DNA of 64,000 nt from an uncultured Oscillospiraceae bacterium. Its GTDB lineage: Bacteria > Bacillota > Clostridia > Oscillospirales > Oscillospiraceae. Every line of letters begins with the position of its first letter. Position 1 is the stretch's first letter. The stretch covers positions 1 through 64,000 of the forward strand of contig CALWXF010000001.1 of assembly GCA_944385445.1 (NCBI GenBank), given 5' to 3'. A program made the position numbers and the translations under genes. Below the pieces are notes generated by a model that made no database searches, was not told where the DNA came from, and worked only from the letters and a program-made list of their open reading frames with translations. Below, one piece after another: positions 17,719 to 26,651 of this stretch.

Positions 17719-18594
17719 ATGGCCATGAATCTCCGGGAAAAACGCACCCACGGCACAACCTTTTATCCGCTGCATGTCTATTCCCACCACGATAAGGATG
17801 GTTTTTATAGTGTTGCTCCCCATTGGCATGAGGAATTGGAGTGGATTTATGCCGAAACCGGCGTGTTGGACCTGCGGATACAGGGAAAAAGCTACACCTT
17901 GCAGGAGGGAGAGTTCTGCTTCATCAATGCCGAGGAACTCCACGAGATCCGCTCGGAAGGGGAGTCGCTGCACCACGCCATCGTGTTTCGGGCAGAGTTT
18001 CTGGATTTTGAGCGGTACGACTCCTGTGAGCATCAGTTTATTCGACCCATCACCAACCGCTTGCTGGCCTTTCCCACCCTGTCCAAGGATTTGCCTGTGG
18101 AGACCAGGGGGGACATTGCCGCCTGCCTGCGGGAGCTCATCCAGTGCTACCATGCCAAGCCCCCGTGCTACGCCCTGCACATCAAAATTCAGATTTTACA
18201 GGTGCTGGAGCAGCTGTATCAGGCCCAGGCCTTCACAGATGTGGCCCACTCCAGCCGACAGGAGGAGAGCTGGACCAAGCTCAAGCGGGTGATCAGCTAT
18301 ATGCAGGACAACTATGCCCAGCCGCTGACGTTGCAGGAGCTGGCCCAGCAGGCCTATCTCAGCCCTCCTTATTTCTGTCACTTTTTCCACAAGGCAACGG
18401 GGATGTCCCCCATTGCCTTTTTGAACTGTTACCGCATCCAGCGGGCAGCGCAGATGCTGGCCCAGCAGGACACCTCCATTGCCCAAATCGCCATGGAGGT
18501 GGGCTTTGACAACCAGAGCTACTTCATCCGGAAATTCCGGGAGTATAAGCGGGTGTCGCCCCGGGAATACCGTCGGCAGGTTCGGCAGGCCTGA
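17719..18594 (+). CDS. AraC family transcriptional regulator of the GH13-PTS operon
   Basis: A 291-aa regulator. ATG 17719 is preferred because GAGAGGA (17706-17712) precedes it by 6 nt; an earlier in-frame ATG at 17704 lies upstream of that RBS. The N-terminal cupin domain has HWHEELEWIYAETG, typical of sugar-sensing AraC proteins. The C-terminal tandem HTH contains LTLQELAQQAYLSPPYFCHFF and SIAQIAMEVGFDNQSYFIRKF. It is divergent from the GH13 gene with about 110 bp between them, so it most likely activates that operon on sugar binding. Trehalose operons in Firmicutes are more often run by the GntR-type TreR. Confidence 0.9.
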   Translation: MAMNLREKRTHGTTFYPLHVYSHHDKDGFYSVAPHWHEELEWIYAETGVLDLRIQGKSYTLQEGEFCFINAEELHEIRSEGESLHHAIVFRAEFLDFERYDSCEHQFIRPITNRLLAFPTLSKDLPVETRGDIAACLRELIQCYHAKPPCYALHIKIQILQVLEQLYQAQAFTDVAHSSRQEESWTKLKRVISYMQDNYAQPLTLQELAQQAYLSPPYFCHFFHKATGMSPIAFLNCYRIQRAAQMLAQQDTSIAQIAMEVGFDNQSYFIRKFREYKRVSPREYRRQVRQA

Positions 18595-18603
18595 GAGGGA
18601 GGA

Positions 18604-20793
18604 TTACTCTGCTACCTTTTCAAAGACGGAGAGCACATGGACAAAATCCTGGCGCACCGGCTGGTCACTGAGCCCGGCGTACATCAGCTCATCTCCGCCA
18701 AAGCACACCCCGTCGGACTGGCGGCGGTAGGTGGCCTCTGGGTCCAGACCTTGCAGATGCACCACGGTGGTGCGCCGCAGGGGGTCGGCCAGGATGCGAT
18801 ACTGGCAGCACACCACGGTGTTGCCGTCCTGGGAGACGATGTTCCATCCCCCGTCGTTGTGCTGCTGGGGGTCCAGAAGGCGGTAAAAGGTGCCATGCTG
18901 CACCGTCTCCCGCAGGGCTTTATAGGTGTGAATCTGCCCTTTGACCTCCTCCTGCTCCTCCGGGGTCAGGGTGCGGATGTCCATCTCATAGCCCAGATTG
19001 CCGCCCAGGGCTGCGGCAAATCGGGTTTGCAGGGAGGTCACCCGCCCGGTCTGGTGGTTGGGCACGGCGGACACATGGCAGCCCATGGTGACAGGGGGGA
19101 AGAGCAGGCTGGTGCCTGCTTGAATTTGGAGGCGACATACCGCATCCGTGTTGTCGCTGGCCCAGGTCTGGGGCATGTAGTGGAGCATACCGGCGTCGAA
19201 CCGTCCGCCGCCACTGGAGCAGCCCTCAAAGAGCACCTGGGGGAAGCGCTGGTTCAGCTGATCCAGCACCTGGTACAGACCCAGCATGTACCGGTGGGAC
19301 AGCTCCCGCTGCTGACCCGTGGACAGCCAGGCCGAGCCCAGGTCGGTGATGTGTCGGTTCATATCCCACTTGACATAGCTGGCCTGCGTCTCCTCCAGCA
19401 CCGCCGACACCGCCTGGACCAGGTAATCGCACACCGCAGGGTTGGACAAATCCAGCACCAGCTGGGAGCGGCTGAGTACCGGGTCGTAGAAGGGGCTGCG
19501 GATGACCCAGTCCGGGTGGCTGCGGTACAAATCGCTGTCATAGCTTACCATTTCCGGCTCAAACCAGATGCCAAAGTCCACCCCGGCATCCCGCACTCCC
19601 TGGGCCAGGGAGCCAAGACCGTGGGGAAATTTCACCGGGTCTGCCACCCAGTCCCCCAGGGCACGGCGGTCATCCACTCGGTTTTTGAACCAGCCGTCGT
19701 CCAACACAAAGAGCTCCATACCCAGCTCAGCTGCCTGTTTGGCCAGGGAGATGCACTTTCCCTCGTCAATGGAGAAGGTAAAGGCCTCCCAGCTGTTGAG
19801 CAGGATGGGGCGAACCCGGTCCCGCCAGGGGCCCCGGCACAGCCGCTGGGTGTACAGGCGGTGGAAGGTATGAGACATACCGTTGAGTCCGGCGCTGGAG
19901 TAGACCAGTACGCACTCGGGGCTGACAAAACGCTGTCCCGGCTCCAAATTCCAGCCAAAGGTCAGAGGGTTTAGCCCCATCTGCACCCGCACATCGCCGT
20001 ATTGGCTGGTCTGCACCACACCCTGGAAGTCTCCGCTGTACACAAAGTTCACCCCCCATACCTGGCCTTGGTGCTCGTTGGTCTGGGGATCGGTGAGAAT
20101 GACACAGGGGGTCTGCTGGGGACTGCTGGCTCCCCGGCAGCTGTCCAACACCACGGTATCTGCGGTCAGAGGGCGGCGGCTGACCACTTTCTCCATCAGG
20201 TGGGAGCCGGATAGGGTGAGCAAATCGTAGGTTCCCCTGGGCAGGTCCATGCTCATGGCCATCAGCCGCTCCAGCCACAGGGGGTGGGAGCCGTCGTTGA
20301 CCACTTCCACATGGCGGCAAATGGCATCATAGTCCTGGAATATGGTGTAATAGAGGTGAATTTGGGCCCTCGTGTGGGCATCTGCCAGATGCACCACCAG
20401 GGTCTGCGCCTCCTGGGAGTGCTCCACATAGGTGGCAGGCAGACCGGGAAGGGGCGGTTTGCCCTGAAAAATCTCATACCCTTGGTACAAAAAGCGGGTA
20501 ACCCGTCTGCCGTCGTCGGTCTGTATCACATAGGCAGGGGAGCGGAAGTCCCCCTGATTCATCCCGGGATATTCCTGGGGCAGGGTGTCCAGGGAGAACC
20601 GCTTGTCCTGGGGGTCCGGGTTGGAGCAGAAGCCCCGGTCAAAATAAGAGGGGCGGGCGCTGCCCTGGCAGCGGCGGATATGCCGACCAAAATACCGGCA
20701 CTCCAAATACCCCTCTTTGACCACACCAAAACAGTAGGTGATACGGCCATTGTCCAAGTAAAATGCATTTTCTTGTGCATCAAATCGAATCAT
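18604..20793 (-). CDS. GH36 alpha-galactosidase
   Basis: A 729-aa cytosolic enzyme removing terminal alpha-1,6-galactose from raffinose-family oligosaccharides and galactomannan fragments. The order is an N-terminal beta-sandwich, a (beta/alpha)8 barrel with nucleophile D477 (YVKWDMNR) and acid/base D547 (SDNTDA), and a C-terminal beta domain. Length and spacing of the two Asp residues match the bacterial GH36 group I enzymes. The start at 20793 has AAGGTG upstream; upstream in-frame ATGs would extend it into the promoter. No signal peptide is present, so the substrate must be imported; no transporter is adjacent. It is divergent from an AraC gene. Confidence 0.93.
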   Translation of the reverse strand: MIRFDAQENAFYLDNGRITYCFGVVKEGYLECRYFGRHIRRCQGSARPSYFDRGFCSNPDPQDKRFSLDTLPQEYPGMNQGDFRSPAYVIQTDDGRRVTRFLYQGYEIFQGKPPLPGLPATYVEHSQEAQTLVVHLADAHTRAQIHLYYTIFQDYDAICRHVEVVNDGSHPLWLERLMAMSMDLPRGTYDLLTLSGSHLMEKVVSRRPLTADTVVLDSCRGASSPQQTPCVILTDPQTNEHQGQVWGVNFVYSGDFQGVVQTSQYGDVRVQMGLNPLTFGWNLEPGQRFVSPECVLVYSSAGLNGMSHTFHRLYTQRLCRGPWRDRVRPILLNSWEAFTFSIDEGKCISLAKQAAELGMELFVLDDGWFKNRVDDRRALGDWVADPVKFPHGLGSLAQGVRDAGVDFGIWFEPEMVSYDSDLYRSHPDWVIRSPFYDPVLSRSQLVLDLSNPAVCDYLVQAVSAVLEETQASYVKWDMNRHITDLGSAWLSTGQQRELSHRYMLGLYQVLDQLNQRFPQVLFEGCSSGGGRFDAGMLHYMPQTWASDNTDAVCRLQIQAGTSLLFPPVTMGCHVSAVPNHQTGRVTSLQTRFAAALGGNLGYEMDIRTLTPEEQEEVKGQIHTYKALRETVQHGTFYRLLDPQQHNDGGWNIVSQDGNTVVCCQYRILADPLRRTTVVHLQGLDPEATYRRQSDGVCFGGDELMYAGLSDQPVRQDFVHVLSVFEKVAE

Positions 20794-20820
20794 AGTTGGT
20801 TCACCTTCTTCTAAAATCAT

Positions 20821-20848
20821 ATTATATTCTGAAATTTGTTTGCGTAAA
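20821..20848 (-). promoter_or_regulatory. Promoter of the GH36 gene
   Basis: On the minus strand, TTTACG (20848-20843), 16 nt, TATAAT (20826-20821). Confidence 0.6.
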
Positions 20849-20878
20849 TGGTAAGAGCGTGGCTGAGATGGTAAAATA

Positions 20879-20908
20879 TTGACATAATACCGGACGCTGT
20901 GCCACAAT
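20879..20908 (+). promoter_or_regulatory. Promoter of the second AraC gene
   Basis: TTGACA (20879-20884), 18 nt, CACAAT (20903-20908), 33 nt before the start codon. Confidence 0.55.
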
Positions 20909-20940
20909 GGAGACACGCAACCATACAGGAGGGAAAGACC

Positions 20941-21852
20941 ATGCATCCACTACCACACAAGTCCGTAGGGTTCCGTTTTCGCTCAGACCTACCTCTGCTC
21001 ACGCTGCGAGGTGTGGGACTGCAACGGGTGGAGACCCACAGCTATTGCTGGGACAACCGGGGACGACGGGATGAGCACTGCCTGATTCAATTCTGCCTGG
21101 AGGGAGAGGGGGCGGTGGTGGTGGATGATATCCGGTACTCGGTCCGACCTGGGGAGGCCTTTTTGGTGGATATTCCCGGGAACAGCCGCTATTATCTGCC
21201 TCAAGATTCCCCCTGCTGGGAATTTTTCTATTTTGAATTCAGTAAGGAGTGCCTGCCCCTGTTGCGCAGCATTTATGGCCACACCGGCCCGGTAGTGTGG
21301 GTGGGACTGGACACCCCGCTGGCCCGACAGATGGAGCAGTTGTACCGAGATGGGGTGGAACAGGGGATGGTCACGCAATATGAGAACTCCCGCCTGGCCT
21401 ATGGGCTTTGGATGCACCTGATGGAATGCGCTCTGGCAGAAGCCAAGGAGGAGCGGTCCAAGGTGGATGAGGCCCGGGCCTACATCGACCAGCACTTTGA
21501 CCAGGAGAGTCTGAACCTAGATGAGATTGCAGAGCATGTGGGACTGTCCAAGTATTATTTGTGCAAGGAGTTTCATCGAAAGTTTGGCACCACGCCGGGG
21601 AAATACATCCGGGAGGTGCGTATGGCCAAGGCCTGTGCCCTATTGCGGACCAACCAGGACTGGACCATGGAAGAAATCGCCCATCGGGTGGGATACAGCA
21701 ACAACAATTACTTTGGCAAGGTATTTCGGGCAGAAAAAGGACTGCCTCCTGATCAGTACAAGAGGCAGTCTTCTCATTACGATATTGTACGCACGGTATA
21801 CGACATTCCCAAGCAGAAGGGAAATGGGGGATCAGCCCAGGATGACCCATAG
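20941..21852 (+). CDS. AraC family transcriptional regulator of the alpha-galactosidase
   Basis: A 303-aa regulator with start ATG 20941, preceded by AGGAGGG at 20929-20935; an in-frame ATG at 20899 has none. The N-terminal AraC_binding cupin contains CLEGEGAVVVDDIRYSVRPGEAFLVDIPG. The C-terminal HTH pair contains LNLDEIAEHVGLSKYYLCKEFHRKFG and TMEEIAHRVGYSNNNYFGKVF. The divergent arrangement with the GH36 gene suggests it controls it in response to a galactoside. The last 21 bp overlap the 3' end of the convergent permease gene. The C-terminal tail of about 25 residues after the HTH is longer than usual and may be a read-through into that region. Confidence 0.88.
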   Translation: MHPLPHKSVGFRFRSDLPLLTLRGVGLQRVETHSYCWDNRGRRDEHCLIQFCLEGEGAVVVDDIRYSVRPGEAFLVDIPGNSRYYLPQDSPCWEFFYFEFSKECLPLLRSIYGHTGPVVWVGLDTPLARQMEQLYRDGVEQGMVTQYENSRLAYGLWMHLMECALAEAKEERSKVDEARAYIDQHFDQESLNLDEIAEHVGLSKYYLCKEFHRKFGTTPGKYIREVRMAKACALLRTNQDWTMEEIAHRVGYSNNNYFGKVFRAEKGLPPDQYKRQSSHYDIVRTVYDIPKQKGNGGSAQDDP

Positions 21853-22950
21853 TACCAGCAGCACCGCCAGGAAGGCCACATTGAGGGCGGTAAACTGGCC
21901 CAGATACTTCCCCTTCTTCTCGGGGAAGGTGCGGGCGATGTACTTGTAGGAGATCAGGCTGGCCATGGAGGCGATGAGGGTGCCCAGGCCGCCCAGGTTC
22001 ACCCCCAGCAGCAGCCCGGCGCCGTTGTCCGTGAACCCGGACAGGAGCAGGGCGGCGGGGACATTGGAAATAACCTGGCTGGCCACCACCCCGCACAGCA
22101 CCTCCTGGCCCTGGATGAGGGACTGAAAGAGAGCGGTGAGGGCGGGGATGCGGCCCAGATTTCCCACAAAGAGGAAGAAGCCCACAAAGGTGGCCAGCAG
22201 GGCGTAGTCCACATGGAGCAGCACCTTTTTGTCGGCGATCAGCACCACCACCAGCACCAGGGGACACAGCACATACAGGGGCACCGCCTTGGCCACGCCG
22301 CCCAGACACAAAGCGAAGAGCACGCCGTAGGCGGCCACCCGGGCCCCGGACAGGGGGCGTACCTCCCCGGACACCTGGGGCACCTCCAGGGGCTGGGAGG
22401 GGCGCACCATCAAGAACACCGCCAGCAGCACCAGACAGGCCCCGGCATAGGGGAGCACCGTGGCGAAAAAGGACCCCAGGTCCATCTCATAGCAGGAGTA
22501 CAGGTACAGGTTTTGAGGGTTGCCGATGAGGGTGGCCATGCTGCCCAGGTTGGCGGCGATGGTCTGCATCACCACCACCGGCACCACCCGCTGGGTCTGG
22601 CCCGCCAGGGACAGCACCTCCAGGGCGAAGGGGACGAAGGTGATGAGGGCCACGTCGTTGGTCACCGCCATGCTCACAAAAAAGGGCAGCAGGATGAGCA
22701 CCCCCTCCAGCTGCCGGGTGGTGTGGGTACGCTCCAGCATGGCCCGGCCCAGGCGGAAGAAGAGGCCCTGCCGCTGGAGACCTGCCATCACTGCCATGAG
22801 GGCAAAGAGCATTCCCAGGGTGTGCAGGTCCACATAGTCGATATATTGGGCATCGGGGGGGACGATGAGGGCGGTGACCAGGGCCAAGACCCAGGCCACA
22901 CACAGTACCGTCTCCCCACGCAGCCATTGCAGTATTCGCTTCACAGTCAA
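21832..22950 (-). CDS. SLC13/ArsB-NhaD superfamily anion permease
   Basis: A 372-aa membrane protein with about 10 TM helices of the ion-transporter superfamily. The motifs MAVTNDVALITFVPFAL and ANLGSMATLIGNPQNLYLYS are typical of the first half, and SQVISNVPAALLLSGF and GVNLGGLGTLIASMASLISYK of the second. Likely substrates are dicarboxylates, citrate or another oxyanion, coupled to Na+ or H+. The start is uncertain: TTG at 22950 has AAAAGGAG 5 nt upstream, while ATG at 22974 has no RBS and GTG 22944 is also possible. It converges on, and overlaps by 21 bp, the AraC gene. It stands alone. Confidence 0.78.
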   Translation of the reverse strand: MTVKRILQWLRGETVLCVAWVLALVTALIVPPDAQYIDYVDLHTLGMLFALMAVMAGLQRQGLFFRLGRAMLERTHTTRQLEGVLILLPFFVSMAVTNDVALITFVPFALEVLSLAGQTQRVVPVVVMQTIAANLGSMATLIGNPQNLYLYSCYEMDLGSFFATVLPYAGACLVLLAVFLMVRPSQPLEVPQVSGEVRPLSGARVAAYGVLFALCLGGVAKAVPLYVLCPLVLVVVLIADKKVLLHVDYALLATFVGFFLFVGNLGRIPALTALFQSLIQGQEVLCGVVASQVISNVPAALLLSGFTDNGAGLLLGVNLGGLGTLIASMASLISYKYIARTFPEKKGKYLGQFTALNVAFLAVLLVLWVILG

Positions 22951-23048
22951 ACACGCTCCTTTTGCGTCTGACATGGTAGCACAGGCGGAGAGAAAATGCA
23001 ATGTTTTCCAGGAAGAGTGGAAAAGAAAACGAAAATATTTGTCAAAGA

Positions 23049-23077
23049 TTGCAAAACTTTGTCTATCGTGGTAAAGT
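23049..23077 (+). promoter_or_regulatory. Promoter of the LTA-synthase-like gene
   Basis: TTGCAA (23049-23054), 17 nt, TAAAGT (23072-23077), with TGG before the -10. Confidence 0.45.
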
Positions 23078-23127
23078 GTAAAATATAGAGTTCCCGTGCT
23101 GGAACGGTGCAGAGAAGGAAATGAGGG

Positions 23128-25317
23128 ATGGAAATGGCAGACTCCAAACGGCAGGCTCTCCAGGAGCCGGAGATGGTGTCCCGAAGGAGGGAACGGCGGA
23201 AGGGGGAGCGACCGTCAATTTTGAATTTTTGCAGTGTCGCCAAGCTTCGGCGGAGACGGCGGCGGGTGAGTGGTTCGCCGCTGTTCTCGGCGGCCTGTTT
23301 TCCCCTGATGCTGCTCTACCACGAGGTGCTGCTGCGGCTGTTTGACGGAGACAGCCACTTCTTCGCCATGGGACTGATACGCATCCTGCTGTTCTCCCTG
23401 GCGGCGGGGCTGGCGGTGTTTTTGCTGCTGGACCTCATTGGCAACCGGAAGGTGGCCCGCATTGTGGGCGGCGTGCTGGTGGGCGGGTGGACGGTGTTCA
23501 CCTGCGTGGAGTACTGCTGCAAGAGCTTTTTCAAAATCTACTTCGGCCTGGGGTACATGCAGGGCATGGCTGGACAGGTGGTGGGGGACTTCAGCGGTAC
23601 CATTGTAGAAGTGGTGCTGGCCCGCATCCCCTTTATCCTGCTCTCCCTCATCCCCTTTGTGGTCTATCTGCGCATGTGCGCCGTCATCCTCTATGACAAG
23701 GGCCAGCGGGCCCCGGTGCGGGTGATGCTGGCGGTGCTCATGGTGGTGCTCCAGTTGGTGGGGGTGCTCACCGCCCGACTGGGAGCGGAGAAAAACTACT
23801 ACACCTACGACTACTCGGTGAATACGGCGGTGCCTCACTTCGGCCTGTTCACCGCCCTGCGCCTGGAGCTGAGCTATGCCATCACGGGCATCCCCGAGAC
23901 TCCGCTGGATGCCTTGCTCCCCGACGACCCCCTGCCCACCGTCACCGTGGACCCCAGCGCTGACCCGGAGGCCAGCGACACCCCCGCCATCCCTACGGGG
24001 GACAACGTGCTGGACATTGACTTCCAGGCCCTGGCAGATGGCACGTCGGACGAAACTCTCAAGGCCATGCACCAGTTCTTCGGGACCAAGAGTCCCACCA
24101 ATAAAAATGAGTACACCGGGTATTTTAAGGGGAAAAACCTCATTTTGATCACTGCCGAGGCATTTTCTCCCTATGTCATCGACCAGGAGCTCACCCCAAC
24201 CCTGTACAAACTGTCCCACGAGGGCTTTGTCTTTGAAAACTACTACCAGCCCGACTGGACCCAGTCCACCACCGGGGGAGAGTTTGCGGTGATGACGGGG
24301 CTCATTCCCACCTGGATCGGGGGCAGCAATCTGTCCTTCCGGGTCAGTGCCAACGACTCCATGCCCATTGCCCTGGGCTGGCAGTTTGAGAAGGTGGGCT
24401 ATCACGCCCTGGCCTACCACAACAACACCTACACCTACTATGGCCGGGACAAGACCCACCCCAACCTGGGGTATGAGTATCACGGCATTGGCAACGGCCT
24501 GGAACTGAAAAGCAACCTGTGGCCCTGCTCCGATTTGGAGATGATGGAGGCCACGGTGGACGGGTACATCCAGGACTATGTGAAAAATGGCACTCCCTTC
24601 CACACCTACTACATGACGGTGAGCGGCCACTGCAACTACACCTGGTCGGGAAACGCCATGTCCCGGAAGAACCAGGCGGTGATTCAGGAGAAGTATCCCA
24701 ACGCCTCGGAGCAGGTACAGGCCTATCTGGCCTGCAACCTGGAGCTGGAGTACGCCATGGACTACCTGGTGAAGGCGCTGGAGGAGGCGGGGATTGCCGA
24801 CGACACGGTGATCGCCCTCACTGCCGACCACTACCCCTACGCTCTGGCGGAGGGAGGCACCGACTACTACAAGGAGCTGTCCGGGGTGGACGACACCGAG
24901 CGGGACACCTCCCGCTACCGCAACACGTTCATCCTGTGGAGCGGGTGCATGGAAGAACCGGTGGTGGTGGACACCCCCTGCTCCGCCATCGACATCGTGC
25001 CCACCCTGTCCAACCTCTTCGGGCTGGAGTACGACTCCCGGCTCTACTCTGGCCGGGACATCTTTGCCACCAACTACCAGGCCAATCAGTATTCCAGCAA
25101 CATGCCCCTGGTGGTGTTTGCCAACAAGGGGTATGGCAACAGCTGGATCACCGCTGCGGGCACCTATGAGGCCTCCACCGGGACCTTTACCCCCCGGGAG
25201 GGCGTGACGGTGGACGACAAGTATGTGGGGCGGGTCAAGAGCCTGGTGGGCGCCAAGTACGCCTATGCAAAATTGGTCATCGAGCGGGACTATTACTCCC
25301 TGGTTTGGCCCAAATGA
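23128..25317 (+). CDS. LTA synthase family protein (LtaS-like sulfatase-fold transferase)
   Basis: A 729-aa polytopic protein: a basic cytoplasmic N-terminus (about 50 residues), five TM helices (about 55-240), then an extracellular alkaline-phosphatase/sulfatase-fold domain. Predicted metal and catalytic residues match LtaS: E344 (ITAEAF), nucleophile T382 (QSTTGGEF), D567-H568 (TADHYPY). Such enzymes transfer glycerol phosphate from phosphatidylglycerol to build polyglycerol-phosphate polymer, or modify other envelope glycans. ATG 23128 has AAGGAA upstream; ATG 23134 is an alternative. It is monocistronic. The diacylglycerol-kinase-like gene at 25.7 kb (opposite strand) could recycle the diacylglycerol that LTA synthesis releases. 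Confidence 0.88.
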   Translation: MEMADSKRQALQEPEMVSRRRERRKGERPSILNFCSVAKLRRRRRRVSGSPLFSAACFPLMLLYHEVLLRLFDGDSHFFAMGLIRILLFSLAAGLAVFLLLDLIGNRKVARIVGGVLVGGWTVFTCVEYCCKSFFKIYFGLGYMQGMAGQVVGDFSGTIVEVVLARIPFILLSLIPFVVYLRMCAVILYDKGQRAPVRVMLAVLMVVLQLVGVLTARLGAEKNYYTYDYSVNTAVPHFGLFTALRLELSYAITGIPETPLDALLPDDPLPTVTVDPSADPEASDTPAIPTGDNVLDIDFQALADGTSDETLKAMHQFFGTKSPTNKNEYTGYFKGKNLILITAEAFSPYVIDQELTPTLYKLSHEGFVFENYYQPDWTQSTTGGEFAVMTGLIPTWIGGSNLSFRVSANDSMPIALGWQFEKVGYHALAYHNNTYTYYGRDKTHPNLGYEYHGIGNGLELKSNLWPCSDLEMMEATVDGYIQDYVKNGTPFHTYYMTVSGHCNYTWSGNAMSRKNQAVIQEKYPNASEQVQAYLACNLELEYAMDYLVKALEEAGIADDTVIALTADHYPYALAEGGTDYYKELSGVDDTERDTSRYRNTFILWSGCMEEPVVVDTPCSAIDIVPTLSNLFGLEYDSRLYSGRDIFATNYQANQYSSNMPLVVFANKGYGNSWITAAGTYEASTGTFTPREGVTVDDKYVGRVKSLVGAKYAYAKLVIERDYYSLVWPK

Positions 25318-25327
25318 GCAAAATAAA

Positions 25328-25358
25328 ATCCCTCCGGCCTGGGCCGGAGGGATTTTTT
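25328..25358 (+). terminator. Terminator of the LTA-synthase-like gene, first copy
   Basis: TCCCTCCGGCC-TG-GGCCGGAGGGA followed by TTTTTT. The same hairpin recurs at about 25636-25668 on the other side of element A1. Confidence 0.88.
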
Positions 25359-25631
25359 AGCGTGTCGAAAAAGTTCGACACGCTTCTCAAAAATGCCAGC
25401 ATTTTTTCGAGGAGTTGCAGCCCGCTGCATGCATAATCGGGTCAAAGGGCGACCCGATTCCACACTGGCGGGCTGAGATGTGTTTTTTCCGATGCACATG
25501 TCCCCGGAAAAAACAGTTTTTAATTTATTTTCCCGCCTCCGGGCGGGAAAACTCTGCCGAGGGCTTTTTGGATGATGCAAGAAAATATATCCTATCCTTC
25601 TTGCATGCACATGATGTTCTTTGACAGTCTG
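25359..25631. repeat. 273-bp structured intergenic element, copy A1
   Basis: It appears identical, by eye, to the reverse complement of 38228-38500. It starts with the perfect palindrome AGCGTGTCGAA-AAAG-TTCGACACGCT and ends TTTGACAGTCTG. Inside are several nested hairpins: CAGCCCGC/GCGGGCTG enclosing AATCGGGTC/GACCCGATT, TGTTTTTTCCG/CGGAAAAAACA, CCCGCC/GGCGGG, and TTGCAT near both ends of an AT-rich section. The 69-codon frame across it is interrupted by these palindromes and has no RBS. No transposase is present. It may be a MITE-like element or a structured RNA. It accounts for the 25318-25669 gap. Confidence 0.85.
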
Positions 25632-25635
25632 TAAA

Positions 25636-25668
25636 CTCCCTCCGGCCTGGGCCGGAGGGATTTTTATC
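25636..25668. terminator. Second copy of the same terminator, shared with the lipid-kinase gene
   Basis: CTCCCTCCGGCC-TG-GGCCGGAGGGATTTTT. It abuts the stop of the minus-strand gene at 25670 and can act in both directions. Confidence 0.8.
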
Positions 25669-25669
25669 G

Positions 25670-26569
25670 TTAGTTTCCGCAGGCGATGGTGAGCACCCGG
25701 GAGCGGTTGGAGATGGTCAAATCGGTGTAATCCCCGCCAAACTCCCCGTCCACCGTCCAGGCCAGGGGCTTGGGGCTGGTAAAATGGGCCTGGGAGCAGG
25801 TGAAGCCCACCACGCTGCCGTCCTCGGGCAGTTTCTGTGTGGTGAGGGCGGTGAGAATGGACTGCCAGTCCTTGGCGGTCTTGGGGGTGCGGATGAGCAG
25901 GGCTTCGAACTGTCCGTCGTCCAGGTACACCAGGTCCCGGGGCAGGTTGACCATGCCGCCGATGGACACGGTGTTGGACACCATGCCATAGATGAACTCC
26001 CCCTCGATGTCCAGCCCCTGGTCGGTGGTGACCTTTACCTGGTAGCTGGGGAAATTCACCAGCCGCCCCGCCCCCTCCAGCACATAGGCCAGGTGGCCCA
26101 GCAGGTTTTTGGAGGCCTGGGGGGTGGAGTAGGACACGTCGGTGAACAGGCCGAAGGCGGCGATGTAGAGAAATTGCCGCCCGCCCAGGTCCCCCACGTC
26201 GATGGACCGGGGCACCCCGCCGCAGGCCACCCGGGCCAGCTCCTGGGTGGAGCGGGGCAGGTTGATGTTCCGGGAAAAGTCGTTGGTGGTGCCCGCCGGG
26301 ATGTAGCCCAGTATGGGCCGGGCCTCCTGGGGCAGGGTGAGCAGTCCGCCCACCGTCTCGTTGAGGGTGCCGTCCCCGCCGCAGCACACCACCCGGTCAT
26401 ACCCCGCCCCGGTGTCTGCCACCACCTGGGTGGCATCCCCCCGACCCAGCGTGGGGCGCACGGTAATCTGATACCCCTCCTGGGCGAACACCATGAGTAC
26501 GTCGGAGAGCATGGCTTTCGCCCGCTGGCGGCCCGCCTTGGGATTGTAGATAAAGAGCAGCTGTTTCAT
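25670..26569 (-). CDS. Diacylglycerol kinase family lipid kinase (YegS/DgkB-like)
   Basis: A 299-aa cytoplasmic lipid kinase. The N-terminal catalytic domain starts FIYNPKAGR and has the nucleotide-binding GGDGTLNE motif and PAGTTNDFSR; the C-terminal beta-sandwich contains DDGQFEALLIR. DgkB-type members phosphorylate diacylglycerol to phosphatidate, which recycles the diacylglycerol left by LTA synthesis. Other members of the family act on different lipids, so the substrate is inferred. The RBS is GAAGGTG before ATG 26569. It is convergent with the LTA-synthase-like gene. Confidence 0.88.
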   Translation of the reverse strand: MKQLLFIYNPKAGRQRAKAMLSDVLMVFAQEGYQITVRPTLGRGDATQVVADTGAGYDRVVCCGGDGTLNETVGGLLTLPQEARPILGYIPAGTTNDFSRNINLPRSTQELARVACGGVPRSIDVGDLGGRQFLYIAAFGLFTDVSYSTPQASKNLLGHLAYVLEGAGRLVNFPSYQVKVTTDQGLDIEGEFIYGMVSNTVSIGGMVNLPRDLVYLDDGQFEALLIRTPKTAKDWQSILTALTTQKLPEDGSVVGFTCSQAHFTSPKPLAWTVDGEFGGDYTDLTISNRSRVLTIACGN

Positions 26570-26651
26570 ACATGCACCTTCTTCTCAGTCTTGCCTCTCA
26601 GTATACCCAAAATGCGGCGGGGAAACAAGGTGGATTCTGTGAACACTTCCC

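Noticed and set aside
25415-25624. 69-aa frame inside element A (same in the second copy)
   Set aside because: Runs through perfect palindromes, lacks an RBS, and is only conserved because the two copies are identical.
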